From contig NZ_AP014583.1 of NCBI RefSeq assembly GCF_000828715.1, positions 3,656,001-3,720,000 on the forward strand: a stretch of DNA of 64,000 nt. Direction: 5' to 3'. This DNA is from Winogradskyella sp. PG-2. Its GTDB lineage: Bacteria > Bacteroidota > Bacteroidia > Flavobacteriales > Flavobacteriaceae. This document shows, piece by piece, positions 36,258 through 46,032 of the stretch. Position 1 is the stretch's first letter. The number at the start of each line of letters is the position of its first letter. Under the pieces are notes generated by a model. It ran no database searches, was not told where the DNA came from, and worked only from the letters and a program-made list of their open reading frames with translations. The position numbers were made by a program, and so were the translations under genes.

Positions 36258-37580
36258 TTAATCAACTTTCTTAAACATTAAAGGTTTATCTTTCCCTTTT
36301 GTAAATTTCACAGCTTCAATTCCAGGATAAAAATCTAACACGACACCCAATGTATCAAATGTAAATTGATGTTGTTTAGTTGGTGCTAATTCTTTTAAAG
36401 TACTTTGTTCTGGTGCGCCCATTAAAATAGTTCCATTAGCTTTAAATATTAACTTATAAGGCACTTCCTCACAAGTATACTCACCTTCATATAATTTTAC
36501 TTGTTCTTCTGTTAATTCAAGTTTTGAGAAAACTGGCATTGTAATCGGTTGACCACTTAATAATCCAAAAGCAGATAGCATAATCTGCATTTTACTATAA
36601 TCTAATGCGTTAGCTGTTAAGGCTATTGTTGTTTTAAACTGAGGCACATGCACTAACATAGACTGAAATCCATCTATACCTCCTTCACTTGCATAAATAT
36701 CCAAACCATTTATGTTTGCATAAAAAATACCATGACAGGTTTCACCATCATTGGTTTTTTTCATGGTTTCAAAACTATTTAGAGATATTAGTTTTCCTGA
36801 AAAAAGTGCATTCATAAACTTAGTTAAATCTGCTGATGTTGATACTATAGCGCCTGCTCCACCTGGGTTAGACATATCTGTCTCTAATTGTTTACTCCAT
36901 TTAGTATTAGCAATAGCATAAGAATGGCTTTCATTATCATTTGAATTAATCTTATTACCCACATAAGTATCTTTTAAATCTATTTTATCTGCAATTCGTT
37001 TTTTTAATGATTGAGAATATAGATTTTTATCTAAAGCTTCAATAATATATCCTAAGAGTATATAATTAGTATTACTATAAGCAGTTTTTTCGCCAGGATT
37101 AAAGTCTAAATCATAAGCTTTTATTCTTTTTAACATACCACCTCTAGATGATGGTTTTAGCATCCACTCACCAAACTTTAGATCATTTGTAATATTATAT
37201 AACCCAGAACTATGATTTAAAAGATGAGCTATGGTAATTTTTGATGCATTAGGAATTTCATTGAAAAATAAAGTTAGTGGTGTCTCTAAAGTTATTCTAC
37301 CTTCATCAATTAATTGAAAAATCATTACAGCTGTAAACGCCTTGGTAATAGAGCCAATCCTATACTTTGTTTCAGCAGTATTATTAATTTTGTCTTCTAC
37401 ATTGGCATATCCAACCGCTTTATTATAAACTTCTACTCCATCTTTAGTAATGGTCATGGTAGCCATAAGTTTATCATTTGCTTCTAGAATAGTTAAGAAT
37501 TCATCTAGTTGGTTTAAATTTTGAGCGGTTAAATTTAGAGCGTTGACGAGTAATACGACAACAAAAATTATTTGTTTCAT
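36258..37580 (-). CDS. Serine hydrolase, class C beta-lactamase / PBP4-like family
   Basis: 440 residues with a Sec signal peptide (MKQIIFVVVLLVNALNLTAQ). The catalytic S-x-x-K is S77-I-T-K80 in RIGSITKAF and the Y-x-N is Y168-S-N170. The segment GGIDGFQSMLVHVP is in the region of the third motif (H/K-x-G). A C-terminal beta domain (about residues 345-440) resembles the DUF3471-type sandwich. Relatives are esterases, D-amino-acid peptidases and beta-lactamases, so the specificity is unknown. It is coupled with the esterase gene (14 bases apart). Confidence 0.88.
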   Translation of the reverse strand: MKQIIFVVVLLVNALNLTAQNLNQLDEFLTILEANDKLMATMTITKDGVEVYNKAVGYANVEDKINNTAETKYRIGSITKAFTAVMIFQLIDEGRITLETPLTLFFNEIPNASKITIAHLLNHSSGLYNITNDLKFGEWMLKPSSRGGMLKRIKAYDLDFNPGEKTAYSNTNYILLGYIIEALDKNLYSQSLKKRIADKIDLKDTYVGNKINSNDNESHSYAIANTKWSKQLETDMSNPGGAGAIVSTSADLTKFMNALFSGKLISLNSFETMKKTNDGETCHGIFYANINGLDIYASEGGIDGFQSMLVHVPQFKTTIALTANALDYSKMQIMLSAFGLLSGQPITMPVFSKLELTEEQVKLYEGEYTCEEVPYKLIFKANGTILMGAPEQSTLKELAPTKQHQFTFDTLGVVLDFYPGIEAVKFTKGKDKPLMFKKVD

Positions 37581-37711
37581 AATAGAATTAAGTTTATATG
37601 TTATTGAAATTATTTTGTATTATTTAACACCTTATGAGGTATATCTATATGTGCATATGATAAACACTAGCTTTTATTTTGAGAATCAGACTACTTAAAA
37701 TAATTCAACTT

Positions 37712-38338
37712 TTAATTGTTAGGCCTTTCAGGAATATAAACAACATCAACTTCGATTTTATTTCCATATTTTATTAGTACAGAACATAATACAGAAACGT
37801 CCTCTCCATTGTGGCGAGCAGGTTTCATCACTGGCATTTTTCGAAGCACTCTTAATATTTCTGCCTGAATGGTTACTTCTGAATCTCTAACCTTCATACC
37901 AGTTCTATTTCCAGTTTGATCAATTATAAAAAAAGCATCGACCTGCTTTGGTTCAGAAAGGTTTAAATCTTTAGATAAACTGACGTTAAACTCTCTTTTA
38001 ATAAATGCTCTTATTTTATTCTTAAAACATTCTTTTGTTTCTTCTTTAGAAAGTCCCTCACAACCTTCATAGATGGGCACTATTTCCACATCTTTTAATA
38101 TCATTCTATTTTCAGGACTAAAATTTGCTAAACCATCATCATGTGATATAATTGCGCATAAGCTCAACATGGCTTGCTCCTCTTCTTTAGTTATATTTCC
38201 TTGTACCATAATCTGTTCTTGAACAGCATTGACTTTTATTATTAATTCACTATCAGAATTTTGCTGTGAAGAATTTTCGTTGCATGAGGCACAAAACATT
38301 AATATACCTAAGCAAATAATTAATTTAAAGTGTTTCAT
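37712..38338 (-). CDS. Lipoprotein with a TonB C-terminal-like domain
   Basis: 208 residues. The signal MKHFKLIICLGILMFCASC ends in a lipobox cysteine. Residues about 110-208 (REFNVSLSKDLNLSEPKQVD, AFFIIDQTGNRTGMKVRD, AEILRVLRKMPVMKPARHNGEDVSV) look like the TonB C-terminal domain as seen in flavobacterial secreted proteins. The pattern is a strand ending in Asp-Gly or Gly-Asn, a helix with an R-x-L-R core, and P-x-x-x-P-A...G. There is no proline-rich TonB spacer. It is 42 bases downstream of a short ExbB-like gene on the same strand, so a link with energy transduction is possible but unproven. Confidence 0.65.
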   Translation of the reverse strand: MKHFKLIICLGILMFCASCNENSSQQNSDSELIIKVNAVQEQIMVQGNITKEEEQAMLSLCAIISHDDGLANFSPENRMILKDVEIVPIYEGCEGLSKEETKECFKNKIRAFIKREFNVSLSKDLNLSEPKQVDAFFIIDQTGNRTGMKVRDSEVTIQAEILRVLRKMPVMKPARHNGEDVSVLCSVLIKYGNKIEVDVVYIPERPNN

Positions 38339-38380
38339 AATGGAGAATCATTTGATTATAATTTTTTATTATTAATTTAT

Positions 38381-38734
38381 TTAAGCTTTTAAACTCCATT
38401 TATAAACTAAAATCCCTAATCGCCCAATTATAAATGAAAACACACCAAAAGTTATAGTTAACAAAGAGACTTTTAATCCTGCCGAAAAAAGGTCTGGCCT
38501 TGTTTCACCTAGTGCTTCGACCATATCAAATAGCTCAATAATTCCTAATAAGGACCCTAAACAACCAATGACAAGTGATAATAAACTTGAATCTACTGCA
38601 AGGCTAATCATTTTCTTAGAATGTGTTTCGTCTTTAGTTTTACTTATAAAAGCTTTGATAATAAAAAATAATGATAGTATAAATAGCACTAAAATAATGT
38701 ACATAACTGGTCCGCCATCGTTTAATAATCTCAT
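38381..38734 (-). CDS. Short MotA/TolQ/ExbB-like membrane protein
   Basis: 117 residues with three hydrophobic segments: YIILVLFILSLFFIIKAFI, SSLLSLVIGCLGSLLGIIELFDMV and GLKVSLLTITFGVFSFIIGRLGILVY. The last two match helices of the MotA/TolQ/ExbB family, including the G-L-K-x-(S/A)-L-x-(T)-T-x-x-G pattern of the channel. It is about half the size of ExbB and lacks the large cytoplasmic loop. The start codon ATG at 38734 gives a product that begins in the expected N-terminal place. It is next to a TonB-C-like lipoprotein gene. Confidence 0.75.
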   Translation of the reverse strand: MRLLNDGGPVMYIILVLFILSLFFIIKAFISKTKDETHSKKMISLAVDSSLLSLVIGCLGSLLGIIELFDMVEALGETRPDLFSAGLKVSLLTITFGVFSFIIGRLGILVYKWSLKA

Positions 38735-38932
38735 AATTAAATATCTTAAAATTGTTAGAATTGATCAAATTTAAGATGAAACTAAACTTCAAAAAATTGT
38801 TTTGCGACCAACAACCAATTTTAAGTCGGATTTAACTACAAAAGTTAAAACGCTTACAAAACCTGTCATTCGTCTACAAAACCATATATGACTATAAAAA
38901 ATAAGCTATCATTGTAATATTATTTTATAGAA

Positions 38933-39991
38933 GTGAAGGAAAATCCGAAAATAACAACACATCTAAAACGTGCTCTTCTGCATATTCTATTTTGGATTTT
39001 TATTTTACTATTCTTCACTTCTATCTTCGGTGTCGGTAACACCATTGACATGAATGTTCTTTACTTTTCGCTCTTTTTAATGCCCGTAACTATTGGTGCC
39101 ACATATGTTTCTATATACAAACTACTCCCTGATTATTTAATTACAAAACGTTACTTTTTATTTGGACTATATAGTATTTACACATTAATCATTTTAATAT
39201 TTGGTGCTGTCTTTTCAATATTTTTTGCTTTAGCATTTCTTACTGATTTTAAGTTTGAAAAAATGACTGTTTTAGGCAAAAGCAGTGTTTTTATCATTAC
39301 CAGTATTTGTTTGGTTACTTTGGTAGTTAGTGCATTTAAATTGTTGAAATTAAATTTAAAACAGTCTAAAAATAACGCTGAATTAGAAGCTAAAATATTA
39401 GAAGCACAACTCAAATTAAAAGAGCAAGAGTTAAAATACTTAAAAATGCAGATTCATCCGCATTTTTTGTTCAACACTCTAAACACAATCTATGGTTTTG
39501 CATTAAAAAAGTCTGAGCAAACTCCAGATATGATATTGAAACTATCTAATCTGCTCGATTATTTACTTTATCAAGTTGATAAGCCTTCAGTAGCTTTAAT
39601 AGATGAAATCAATCATATTAAAGACTATATTAGTCTAGAAGAAATACGGTTTAATGACACCTTGAGCATCAGTTTTAAGGATTCTAATTGTGCTGAAACA
39701 CTTTCTGTTGCACCTATGTTATTTTTACCATTTATTGAAAATAGCTTTAAACACGGTAAAATTATTGAAGGAAAATTATCAATATCAGTTACGTTTGAAT
39801 GTACGGAAGAGCGTATTGACTTTACAATTAATAACTCGCACGAAAAACAACTATCCAAACCGCATGGAATTGGTTTGGAAAATATAAAAAAACGATTAGA
39901 ATTACTCTATAGAAATAAGTATAATTTAAATATCGTTGAAAACGATACTTTTTTTGAAGTACATCTAAAACTTTTATTACCTAATGTCTAA
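38933..39991 (+). CDS. LytS/YehU-type sensor histidine kinase
   Basis: 352 residues from a GTG start. Four membrane helices fill the first 145 residues. A coiled segment leads to the His_kinase domain with the acceptor H175 in QIHPHFLFNTLNTIY, then an ATP-binding HATPase region (FIENSFKHGKI, HGIGLENIKKRLELLY). Such kinases pair with LytTR response regulators. Its 3' end overlaps the response regulator start by 8 bases, so the pair is coupled. The signal is unknown. Confidence 0.93.
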   Translation: MKENPKITTHLKRALLHILFWIFILLFFTSIFGVGNTIDMNVLYFSLFLMPVTIGATYVSIYKLLPDYLITKRYFLFGLYSIYTLIILIFGAVFSIFFALAFLTDFKFEKMTVLGKSSVFIITSICLVTLVVSAFKLLKLNLKQSKNNAELEAKILEAQLKLKEQELKYLKMQIHPHFLFNTLNTIYGFALKKSEQTPDMILKLSNLLDYLLYQVDKPSVALIDEINHIKDYISLEEIRFNDTLSISFKDSNCAETLSVAPMLFLPFIENSFKHGKIIEGKLSISVTFECTEERIDFTINNSHEKQLSKPHGIGLENIKKRLELLYRNKYNLNIVENDTFFEVHLKLLLPNV

Positions 39992-40694
39992 ATCTATTTC
40001 TTGTATTATCGTTGATGATGAAGCTATCGCAAGAGATATTGTAGCTACACATTTATCAAAGATTGATACTATTAAAGTAGCTGCCCAATGCAAAAATGCT
40101 ATAGAAGCATTTAACTTTATAAGTAATAATAAAGTCGATTTGGTATTCTTAGATATTAATATGCCTGAAATTTCAGGAATCGCTTTCGCAAAATCTATAA
40201 ACAAAAACATTAAGATTATATTCACTACAGCTTATAGAGACTACGCTGTTGAAGGGTTTGATTTACAGGCAGTAGATTACATACTAAAACCTATATCTTT
40301 TGAGCGTTTATTAAAAGCTGTCAACCGTTATTTTGAAGTCAACCCAAATTCAAAAGCACAAGAGATAAAAAGCACAGATAATAATAATTTTATTTTTGTA
40401 CGCTCTAATCGCAGAATGCTAAAAGTAGATTTTGATGCAATTCTCTATATTGAAAGTTTTAGTGATTATATTAAAATCCATACTCATAAAGAGACAATTG
40501 TAACAAGAGAAACCATTAGTGCAATTGAAGCCAAACTTCCGATAAATCAATTTATAAGAATTCATCGTTCATATATTGTCTGTTTAATGAAAATTCAATC
40601 CTTTACTAATGAGGATATTACAGTTAATCGAATAGCTTTACCCATTAGTCGAAGTTATAAGAAAGAAGTTTTGAAACGTCTAGAAAAATTTTAA
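39984..40694 (+). CDS. LytR/AlgR-type response regulator
   Basis: 236 residues. The receiver domain carries D57 in VFLDINMP as the phosphorylation site, with the acidic pair VDDE near the start and the conserved K in ILKPIS. The C-terminal half is a LytTR DNA-binding domain (VRSNRRMLKVDFDAILYIESFSDYIKIHT, then IRIHRSYIV). It is the cognate regulator of the LytS-like kinase upstream (8-base overlap). The target genes are not apparent. Confidence 0.95.
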   Translation: MSKSISCIIVDDEAIARDIVATHLSKIDTIKVAAQCKNAIEAFNFISNNKVDLVFLDINMPEISGIAFAKSINKNIKIIFTTAYRDYAVEGFDLQAVDYILKPISFERLLKAVNRYFEVNPNSKAQEIKSTDNNNFIFVRSNRRMLKVDFDAILYIESFSDYIKIHTHKETIVTRETISAIEAKLPINQFIRIHRSYIVCLMKIQSFTNEDITVNRIALPISRSYKKEVLKRLEKF

Positions 40695-40760
40695 CTTTAT
40701 ATAATTAAAAGCCTAAATCTAACGTTATAATAGCCCTTACTATTATTATAAAACTGCTTA

Positions 40761-41351
40761 ATGACTGATTACCTACGTAATACTATTCCTAATCTTAAAC
40801 CTTTTGATTTTGAGCGTCATCACGACACTTTATTCATTAATCAACAATGGGTTTTAGTAAATGGAATTTCTAAGAAAAAGTCCATTTATACTTTTAAAGA
40901 AGATAATATTCTAGAAATTACTAGAAAAGATAATGTCATTAAAACATCATGGAATCTAAGTATACAGAATATTTTTTCCATTGAGACTGAAGATGGTTTA
41001 ATAACAGTTAAAGCCTATTTTAAAGATGATGATATCTTGGTACTTAATCACCAAGATAAGCAAGAGTTTGCACTATATATAAACACTACTAATTACGATG
41101 ACGAGTTAAACTCTGTTGAAGATATTCAGTCCTTTTTAAAAGACAAGTACAAAAAGAAAGTAAGTAATATTATCTACGAGCATGAGTTTTATTATATCTC
41201 AGAATCAGAAGAGTATGGACCTTTTACTGTTGAAGAACTTTCAGAAAAGGTCAAAAACGAAGAGATTAGTCCTTACTGTTTTGTAAGAGATATTAATGAA
41301 TATGATTATAGTAAACGAATGCGCATTGAGGATTTAATGCAAGAGTTATAA
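40761..41351 (+). CDS. GYF_2-domain protein of unknown function
   Basis: 196 residues, soluble. The C-terminal 50 residues fit a GYF_2-type fold (FYYISESEEYGPFTVEELSEK, then ISPYCFVRDINEYDY), where the Y-G-P-F-T core is typical. The N-terminal 130 residues are beta-rich and unrecognised (WVLVNGISKKKSIYTFKEDN). It begins 66 bases after the response regulator on the same strand and could belong to its transcript. A strong terminator follows. Confidence 0.75.
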   Translation: MTDYLRNTIPNLKPFDFERHHDTLFINQQWVLVNGISKKKSIYTFKEDNILEITRKDNVIKTSWNLSIQNIFSIETEDGLITVKAYFKDDDILVLNHQDKQEFALYINTTNYDDELNSVEDIQSFLKDKYKKKVSNIIYEHEFYYISESEEYGPFTVEELSEKVKNEEISPYCFVRDINEYDYSKRMRIEDLMQEL

Positions 41352-41367
41352 ATTATAGGTATAAAAA

Positions 41368-41392
41368 AGCGAACCAAATAGTTCGCTTTTTT
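41368..41392. terminator. Bidirectional terminator
   Basis: agcgaac (41368-41374) and gttcgct (41381-41387) with a 6-base loop and flanking A- and T-runs. It separates the GYF protein gene from the convergent serine hydrolase gene. Confidence 0.85.
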
Positions 41393-41416
41393 GTTTTATA
41401 TTCTGAATAAATACAC

Positions 41417-43204
41417 CTATTCTTTCAACTTATGACCAACCGTATCTCTTCCATTTTGATGTAATGTCATACTTTCTATAACACCATTAGCGTCTCTATT
41501 AAAAGTGACTTTTGCTTTAACTTCTTCTACAAAGAACCTATCTTCAGACATCGGAATAATGGTAACAGGTGTTTGTCCTGTTGGCTGAGCAATTAATTTA
41601 TTCTCTTTTAGCAAAATGGTAACTATAAACTCTGGAGCAAGTTGGTACTTACCTAGGTAGTCATTCAATTTTTCGGCGTCAATTTCAAATGTTTTTGGCA
41701 AGCCATCTACATCAACATTTAAAGATTTTAAAATATTAATAGCATTGGTATTAGCAGGATTAAGTACTACTGATTTTTTATAGTTTATAATAGCTTGTTC
41801 TTTTTTTGAGTTTTCTAGTAGTGCCTCGGCATAACTATCATATACATTAGATGATTTAGGGAATTGATCTACATTTAACTTAAAAACGGCCTCTGCCTTA
41901 GCAATCTCTTTTCTTCTCATATAATAATATCCAAAATTATTTAATATACTTTCAGAAAAACTATAGTCTTCTGGCTTATTTACTTTCAACTCCTCATAAG
42001 CTGAAACTATATTAATTATCCCTTCAGAATCAATAATAGTTTTAAGTTTTACAGCTACAGAAGGTTTAACCTCACATCTGTTTCCCATAGACTCACCAGT
42101 TTTCCATTGAATCCAATCACAAAATACTTGAGTGTAAATGTTTTGGCCAGCACCACCATTGGTAATCATAATAAATCCATCATTAGTATCTGGGTTTACC
42201 CTAAAAAATGCGTGCCAACCGGAATTTGCACCACCATGACCTTTTAAGCTATATGATGTATTATGAATAGTATGCATTTGATAACCTAAACCATAACTAT
42301 CATTTGAAGCTGCAGCCGGTTTCATCATTTTTTTAACAGTACTTTCTTTTAAAACCTTGTTATATGTTTTGTTATCCTTGTGAGCAAAAAGACTTGCATA
42401 AGCAAATCTTGTAAAATCTTCAATTGTGGTATGCAATCCTGCAGCTGCTTGTGCAGTAAACAATTCAAAATCTATTTGTTCTCCAAAACCATCATGTTCT
42501 AAAGATGAATTTTTAAGAATAGTTTCGTCAATTTTATAACTGCTATTCTTCATACCAATAGGATTTAAAACTGCTGTTTGTATATAATCTTCAAATTTTT
42601 GTCCTGTTACTTCCTCTATTATTAATTGTAAGATTGTATAACCTCCACCAGAATATTTCCATTTTGTTCCTGGCTCCATTATCATTTCTACTCTACCAGG
42701 TCCATTATTACGACCATTTAACGACTCTTCGATTGTAGATAAGCGATCTTTAGGAGTCCAACCAGGATAGCCGTGAAGCGATAGTCCTGCTGTGTGACTT
42801 AGCAATCTTCTTATAGTCACTTTTTTAGAATCAAAATCCGATTCTGGCAATTCCCATCTTGTCAAATAATTTTCAGCTGGTGCGTCTAAGTCTATTTTGT
42901 CTTCTTCAACCAGTTTCATAATTCCCCATGCAGCAATGGTCTTAGAAATAGAACCAATATTAAATCCTGTTTTAGTTGTTACTTTCTCACCTTTAACAAG
43001 ATCTGAATAACCATAAGCCTTTTGTAATACCAACTCACCATTTTCAATAATTGCAATTGCTGTACCTGGCACCATAAAATCTTGCAGTAATTTTGGAATT
43101 TTTTGATCCAATTCTTTAGTAAAACTATCAACATCTTGGGATTTAGTTTGTCCATAAAATACAAAAGACATTAAAAGGAAGACAAGTGTGATTTTTTTGA
43201 ACAT
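41417..43204 (-). CDS. Secreted serine hydrolase (class C beta-lactamase family) with TPR and DUF3471-like domains
   Basis: 595 residues with a Sec signal (MFKKITLVFLLMSFVFYGQT). The catalytic S-x-x-K is S85-I-S-K88 in NIGSISKTIA; Y-S-G-G-G-Y follows (Y-x-N-like motif as Y-S-G), and GHGGANSGW is in the place of the third motif. After the hydrolase domain (about 1-370) come TPR-like helices (NVDQFPKSSNVYDSYAEALL) and a C-terminal beta domain of the DUF3471 type with YLGKYQLAPEFIVTI. The substrate is unknown; relatives include esterases and D-aminopeptidases. A gap of about 220 bases separates it from fabV. Confidence 0.88.
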   Translation of the reverse strand: MFKKITLVFLLMSFVFYGQTKSQDVDSFTKELDQKIPKLLQDFMVPGTAIAIIENGELVLQKAYGYSDLVKGEKVTTKTGFNIGSISKTIAAWGIMKLVEEDKIDLDAPAENYLTRWELPESDFDSKKVTIRRLLSHTAGLSLHGYPGWTPKDRLSTIEESLNGRNNGPGRVEMIMEPGTKWKYSGGGYTILQLIIEEVTGQKFEDYIQTAVLNPIGMKNSSYKIDETILKNSSLEHDGFGEQIDFELFTAQAAAGLHTTIEDFTRFAYASLFAHKDNKTYNKVLKESTVKKMMKPAAASNDSYGLGYQMHTIHNTSYSLKGHGGANSGWHAFFRVNPDTNDGFIMITNGGAGQNIYTQVFCDWIQWKTGESMGNRCEVKPSVAVKLKTIIDSEGIINIVSAYEELKVNKPEDYSFSESILNNFGYYYMRRKEIAKAEAVFKLNVDQFPKSSNVYDSYAEALLENSKKEQAIINYKKSVVLNPANTNAINILKSLNVDVDGLPKTFEIDAEKLNDYLGKYQLAPEFIVTILLKENKLIAQPTGQTPVTIIPMSEDRFFVEEVKAKVTFNRDANGVIESMTLHQNGRDTVGHKLKE

Positions 43205-43379
43205 AACAAATGGATTTAATGAATAGTAAAATGAGTTGTATGCTTTTATGACGACTACCTCATACTTTCGTTACAGTAAGTACCTACTATTTTAATTTAT
43301 TAAAATTGTGTGTCGAGCAATTAAATTTAGCTTAAAAATATCTTCCAAACTTATTTATTAAAGACAATAAGCTAAAAAA

Positions 43380-43403
43380 AGCGAACCAAACGGTTCGCTT
43401 TTA
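43380..43403. terminator. Bidirectional terminator after fabV
   Basis: gcgaacc (43381-43387) and ggttcgc (43392-43398), extended by an A-T pair, with a 4-base loop and a T-run. It lies 22 bases past the fabV stop on the minus strand. Confidence 0.8.
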
Positions 43404-43424
43404 ATATATTAAATATGATATAAT

Positions 43425-44615
43425 TTAAGCCTGTAATCCAGGAATATCAATCATTTCATTGGCATCTTTATCATAATCTACTCCAGCAACTTCAAAACCA
43501 AAAAGATTAAAAAAATCCGTTTTATAACCATCTAAGTCACCTATCTGTGGCAAAGTTTCTGTTTTTGCCTCTTTCCAAAGCTCTAATACTTTGGCTTGTA
43601 CATCGTCTCTCATTTCCCAATCGTCAATACGGATTCTTCCTGCATCATCTAGAGGTATGTTTGCAGCATTCAAGCGTTCGCTAAACAAACGTTCTATTTG
43701 CTCTATACAACCTTCATGTATACCTTCTTCTTTCATTACTTTATACAGTAATGAAATATACAGTGGTATCACAGGAATTGCAGAACTCGCCTGAGTTACT
43801 AATGCTTTGTTTACAGAGACATATGCCTTGCCACCTATATTTTTTAAGGTATCTGTAATTTTGAAAGCTGTTGCTTCTAAATCATCTTTAGCTGCTCCTA
43901 TAGTTCCTTTTCTATAAACTGCTTCGGTTAATGATGGACCAATATATGAATAGGCAACGGTTTTAAAATCTTTAGACAAAACGCCAGCCGCATTTAGTTG
44001 ATCAATCCACATTTTCCAATCTTCTCCTCCCATTACAGCAACAGTGTTTTTTATATCATCTCCAGAACTTGGTTCTATAGAAATTTCTTTCACCTCACCT
44101 GTATGAAAATCGACAGTGTTATCTGTAAATGTGCCACCAATAGGCTTTAAAACCGACTTAAAACGCTCACCAGAATCTGGGTGCGTTCTGACTGGAGATG
44201 CTAAACTATAAATCAATACATCTATTTGACCTAAATCATCTTTAATCAGTTGTAGTGTTTGTGCTTTAACTTCATTAGAAAATGCATCGCCATTTATACT
44301 CTTAGCATATAAACCGTCTTTATGCGCTTGCTTTTCAAATGCCGCACTATTATACCAACCCGGTGAAGCTGTTCTCCCCTCTTTAGGTGGTTTCTCAAAA
44401 AACAAACCTATAGTAGCAGCATAAGATTTATATGCACTTGCAATTCTAGATGCTAATCCAAAGCCTGTTGAAGCGCCAATGACTAAGACCTTTTTTGGCC
44501 CATCGGTTTTTGACTTTGATTTAATATAATCTATCTGATTAAGAACATTTTGCTCACAACCAACTGGATGCGCTGTTAAACAAATGAATCCTCTGGTTCT
44601 TGGTTCAATTATCAT
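43425..44615 (-). CDS. fabV: Enoyl-ACP reductase (FabV type)
   Basis: 396 residues. FabV reduces the trans-2-enoyl-ACP with NADH in the last step of each fatty acid elongation cycle. It is a large short-chain dehydrogenase. The N-terminus IIEPRTRGFICLTAHPVGCEQNV is typical, the Rossmann motif is VLVIGASTGFGLASR, and the active-site region contains VAYSYIGPSLTEAVYRKGTIG with the Y-(8)-K arrangement of FabV. It is the last gene of the operon with a beta-barrel protein and lpdA (12-base gap). No fabI is seen in the window. FabV enzymes are less sensitive to triclosan than FabI, as established knowledge. Confidence 0.95.
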   Translation of the reverse strand: MIIEPRTRGFICLTAHPVGCEQNVLNQIDYIKSKSKTDGPKKVLVIGASTGFGLASRIASAYKSYAATIGLFFEKPPKEGRTASPGWYNSAAFEKQAHKDGLYAKSINGDAFSNEVKAQTLQLIKDDLGQIDVLIYSLASPVRTHPDSGERFKSVLKPIGGTFTDNTVDFHTGEVKEISIEPSSGDDIKNTVAVMGGEDWKMWIDQLNAAGVLSKDFKTVAYSYIGPSLTEAVYRKGTIGAAKDDLEATAFKITDTLKNIGGKAYVSVNKALVTQASSAIPVIPLYISLLYKVMKEEGIHEGCIEQIERLFSERLNAANIPLDDAGRIRIDDWEMRDDVQAKVLELWKEAKTETLPQIGDLDGYKTDFFNLFGFEVAGVDYDKDANEMIDIPGLQA

Positions 44616-44627
44616 AGTTTAAGTTTT

Positions 44628-46028
44628 CTAAACGTGTAATGGTCTATTATCTGTTGCCGCTAGAGCTGCTTCTTTTACTGCTTCAGCAAATGTTGGATGT
44701 GCATGTGAGTATCGTGAGATATCCTCAGCTGAAGCTCTAAATTCCATTGCTGTAACTGCTTCTGCAATTAAATCTGCACAACGCGCACCAATCATGTGTA
44801 CTCCTAAAACTTCATCAGTTGTTTTATCAGCTAAAATTTTTACGAAGCCATCTATATCACCACTAGCTCTAGCTCTTCCTAAAGCTCTAAATGGAAACTG
44901 ACCAACTTTATATTCTACTTTATCTACTTTTAATTCTTCTTCTGTTTTACCTACTGCAGCTACTTCTGGCCATGTATAAACCACTCCAGGAATTAGGTTG
45001 TAATCTATATGTGGCTTTTGCCCAGCTAATGTTTCAGCAACAAATACACCTTCTTCCTCAGCTTTATGTGCTAACATAGCTCCTTTAATCACATCTCCAA
45101 TAGCATAAATATTAGAAGTAGATGTTTGCAAATGATCATTGACTTCTACTTGTCCTCTATCATTAATCTTTACGCCTACTGCTTCAACGTTTAAACCATC
45201 AGTATAAGGGCGACGACCAACAGAAACTAAACAATAGTCACCTTTAAATTCTACAATCTCTCCTTTTTTGTTTTCTGCTTTTACAATAACTTCATCACCT
45301 TTACGCTCTACAGATTGAACTTTGTGAGACATCATCATTTTGCATTTAGCTTTCTTAAAGACTTTGTTCAACTCTTTTGATAAGCCTGCATCCATAGTTG
45401 GTAAGATTCTGTCCATATATTCAATAACTGTAACTTCAGCACCTAGACGACGATATACTTGCCCTAACTCTAATCCAATTACTCCACCTCCTATGATAAT
45501 CATATGCTTTGGAATTTCCTTCAATTTTAAAGCCTCAGTAGATGTAATAACTCGCTCTTTATCTAAAGAAATAAAAGGTAAATTCGATGGTTTAGAACCT
45601 GTTGCAATAATGATGTTTTTCGCTTCAATTTCACCAGCATCTTTTCCTTCAATCTTTATATGAGTAGAATCTATAAAAGATCCTAAACCTTCATATACAT
45701 CGATTTTGTTTTTCTTCATTAAAAAATCAATTCCACCTGTAGTCTGATCTACAACAGCCTGCTTACGTGCAATCATTTTTTCGAGATTAACTTTGATATC
45801 ACCAGGAATCTCAATGCCATGCTCTTCAAAATGTTTTGTAGCTTCTTCATAATGGTGAGAAGAACTCAACAAAGCTTTACTTGGTATACATCCTACATTT
45901 AAACATGTTCCTCCAAGGGTTGAATATTTTTCAATAATCGCAGTTTTCATGCCTAATTGCGCACAACGAATTGCTGCTACATATCCTCCAGGACCTGATC
46001 CGATTACTGCTACGTCGTATGAATTCAT
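44628..46028 (-). CDS. lpdA: Dihydrolipoyl dehydrogenase (E3)
   Basis: 466 residues. E3 reoxidises dihydrolipoamide in the pyruvate and 2-oxoglutarate dehydrogenase complexes and the glycine cleavage system. It has the FAD-binding GSGPGGYVAAI and the redox disulfide C42-x4-C47 (GGTCLNVGCIP). The NAD-binding IIGGGVIGLELGQVY, YAIGDVIKGAMLAHKAE and the C-terminal HAHPTFAEA (catalytic His-Glu) are also visible. It lies 4 bases after the beta-barrel gene and 12 bases before fabV. Confidence 0.97.
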   Translation of the reverse strand: MNSYDVAVIGSGPGGYVAAIRCAQLGMKTAIIEKYSTLGGTCLNVGCIPSKALLSSSHHYEEATKHFEEHGIEIPGDIKVNLEKMIARKQAVVDQTTGGIDFLMKKNKIDVYEGLGSFIDSTHIKIEGKDAGEIEAKNIIIATGSKPSNLPFISLDKERVITSTEALKLKEIPKHMIIIGGGVIGLELGQVYRRLGAEVTVIEYMDRILPTMDAGLSKELNKVFKKAKCKMMMSHKVQSVERKGDEVIVKAENKKGEIVEFKGDYCLVSVGRRPYTDGLNVEAVGVKINDRGQVEVNDHLQTSTSNIYAIGDVIKGAMLAHKAEEEGVFVAETLAGQKPHIDYNLIPGVVYTWPEVAAVGKTEEELKVDKVEYKVGQFPFRALGRARASGDIDGFVKILADKTTDEVLGVHMIGARCADLIAEAVTAMEFRASAEDISRYSHAHPTFAEAVKEAALAATDNRPLHV

Positions 46029-46032
46029 ATTT

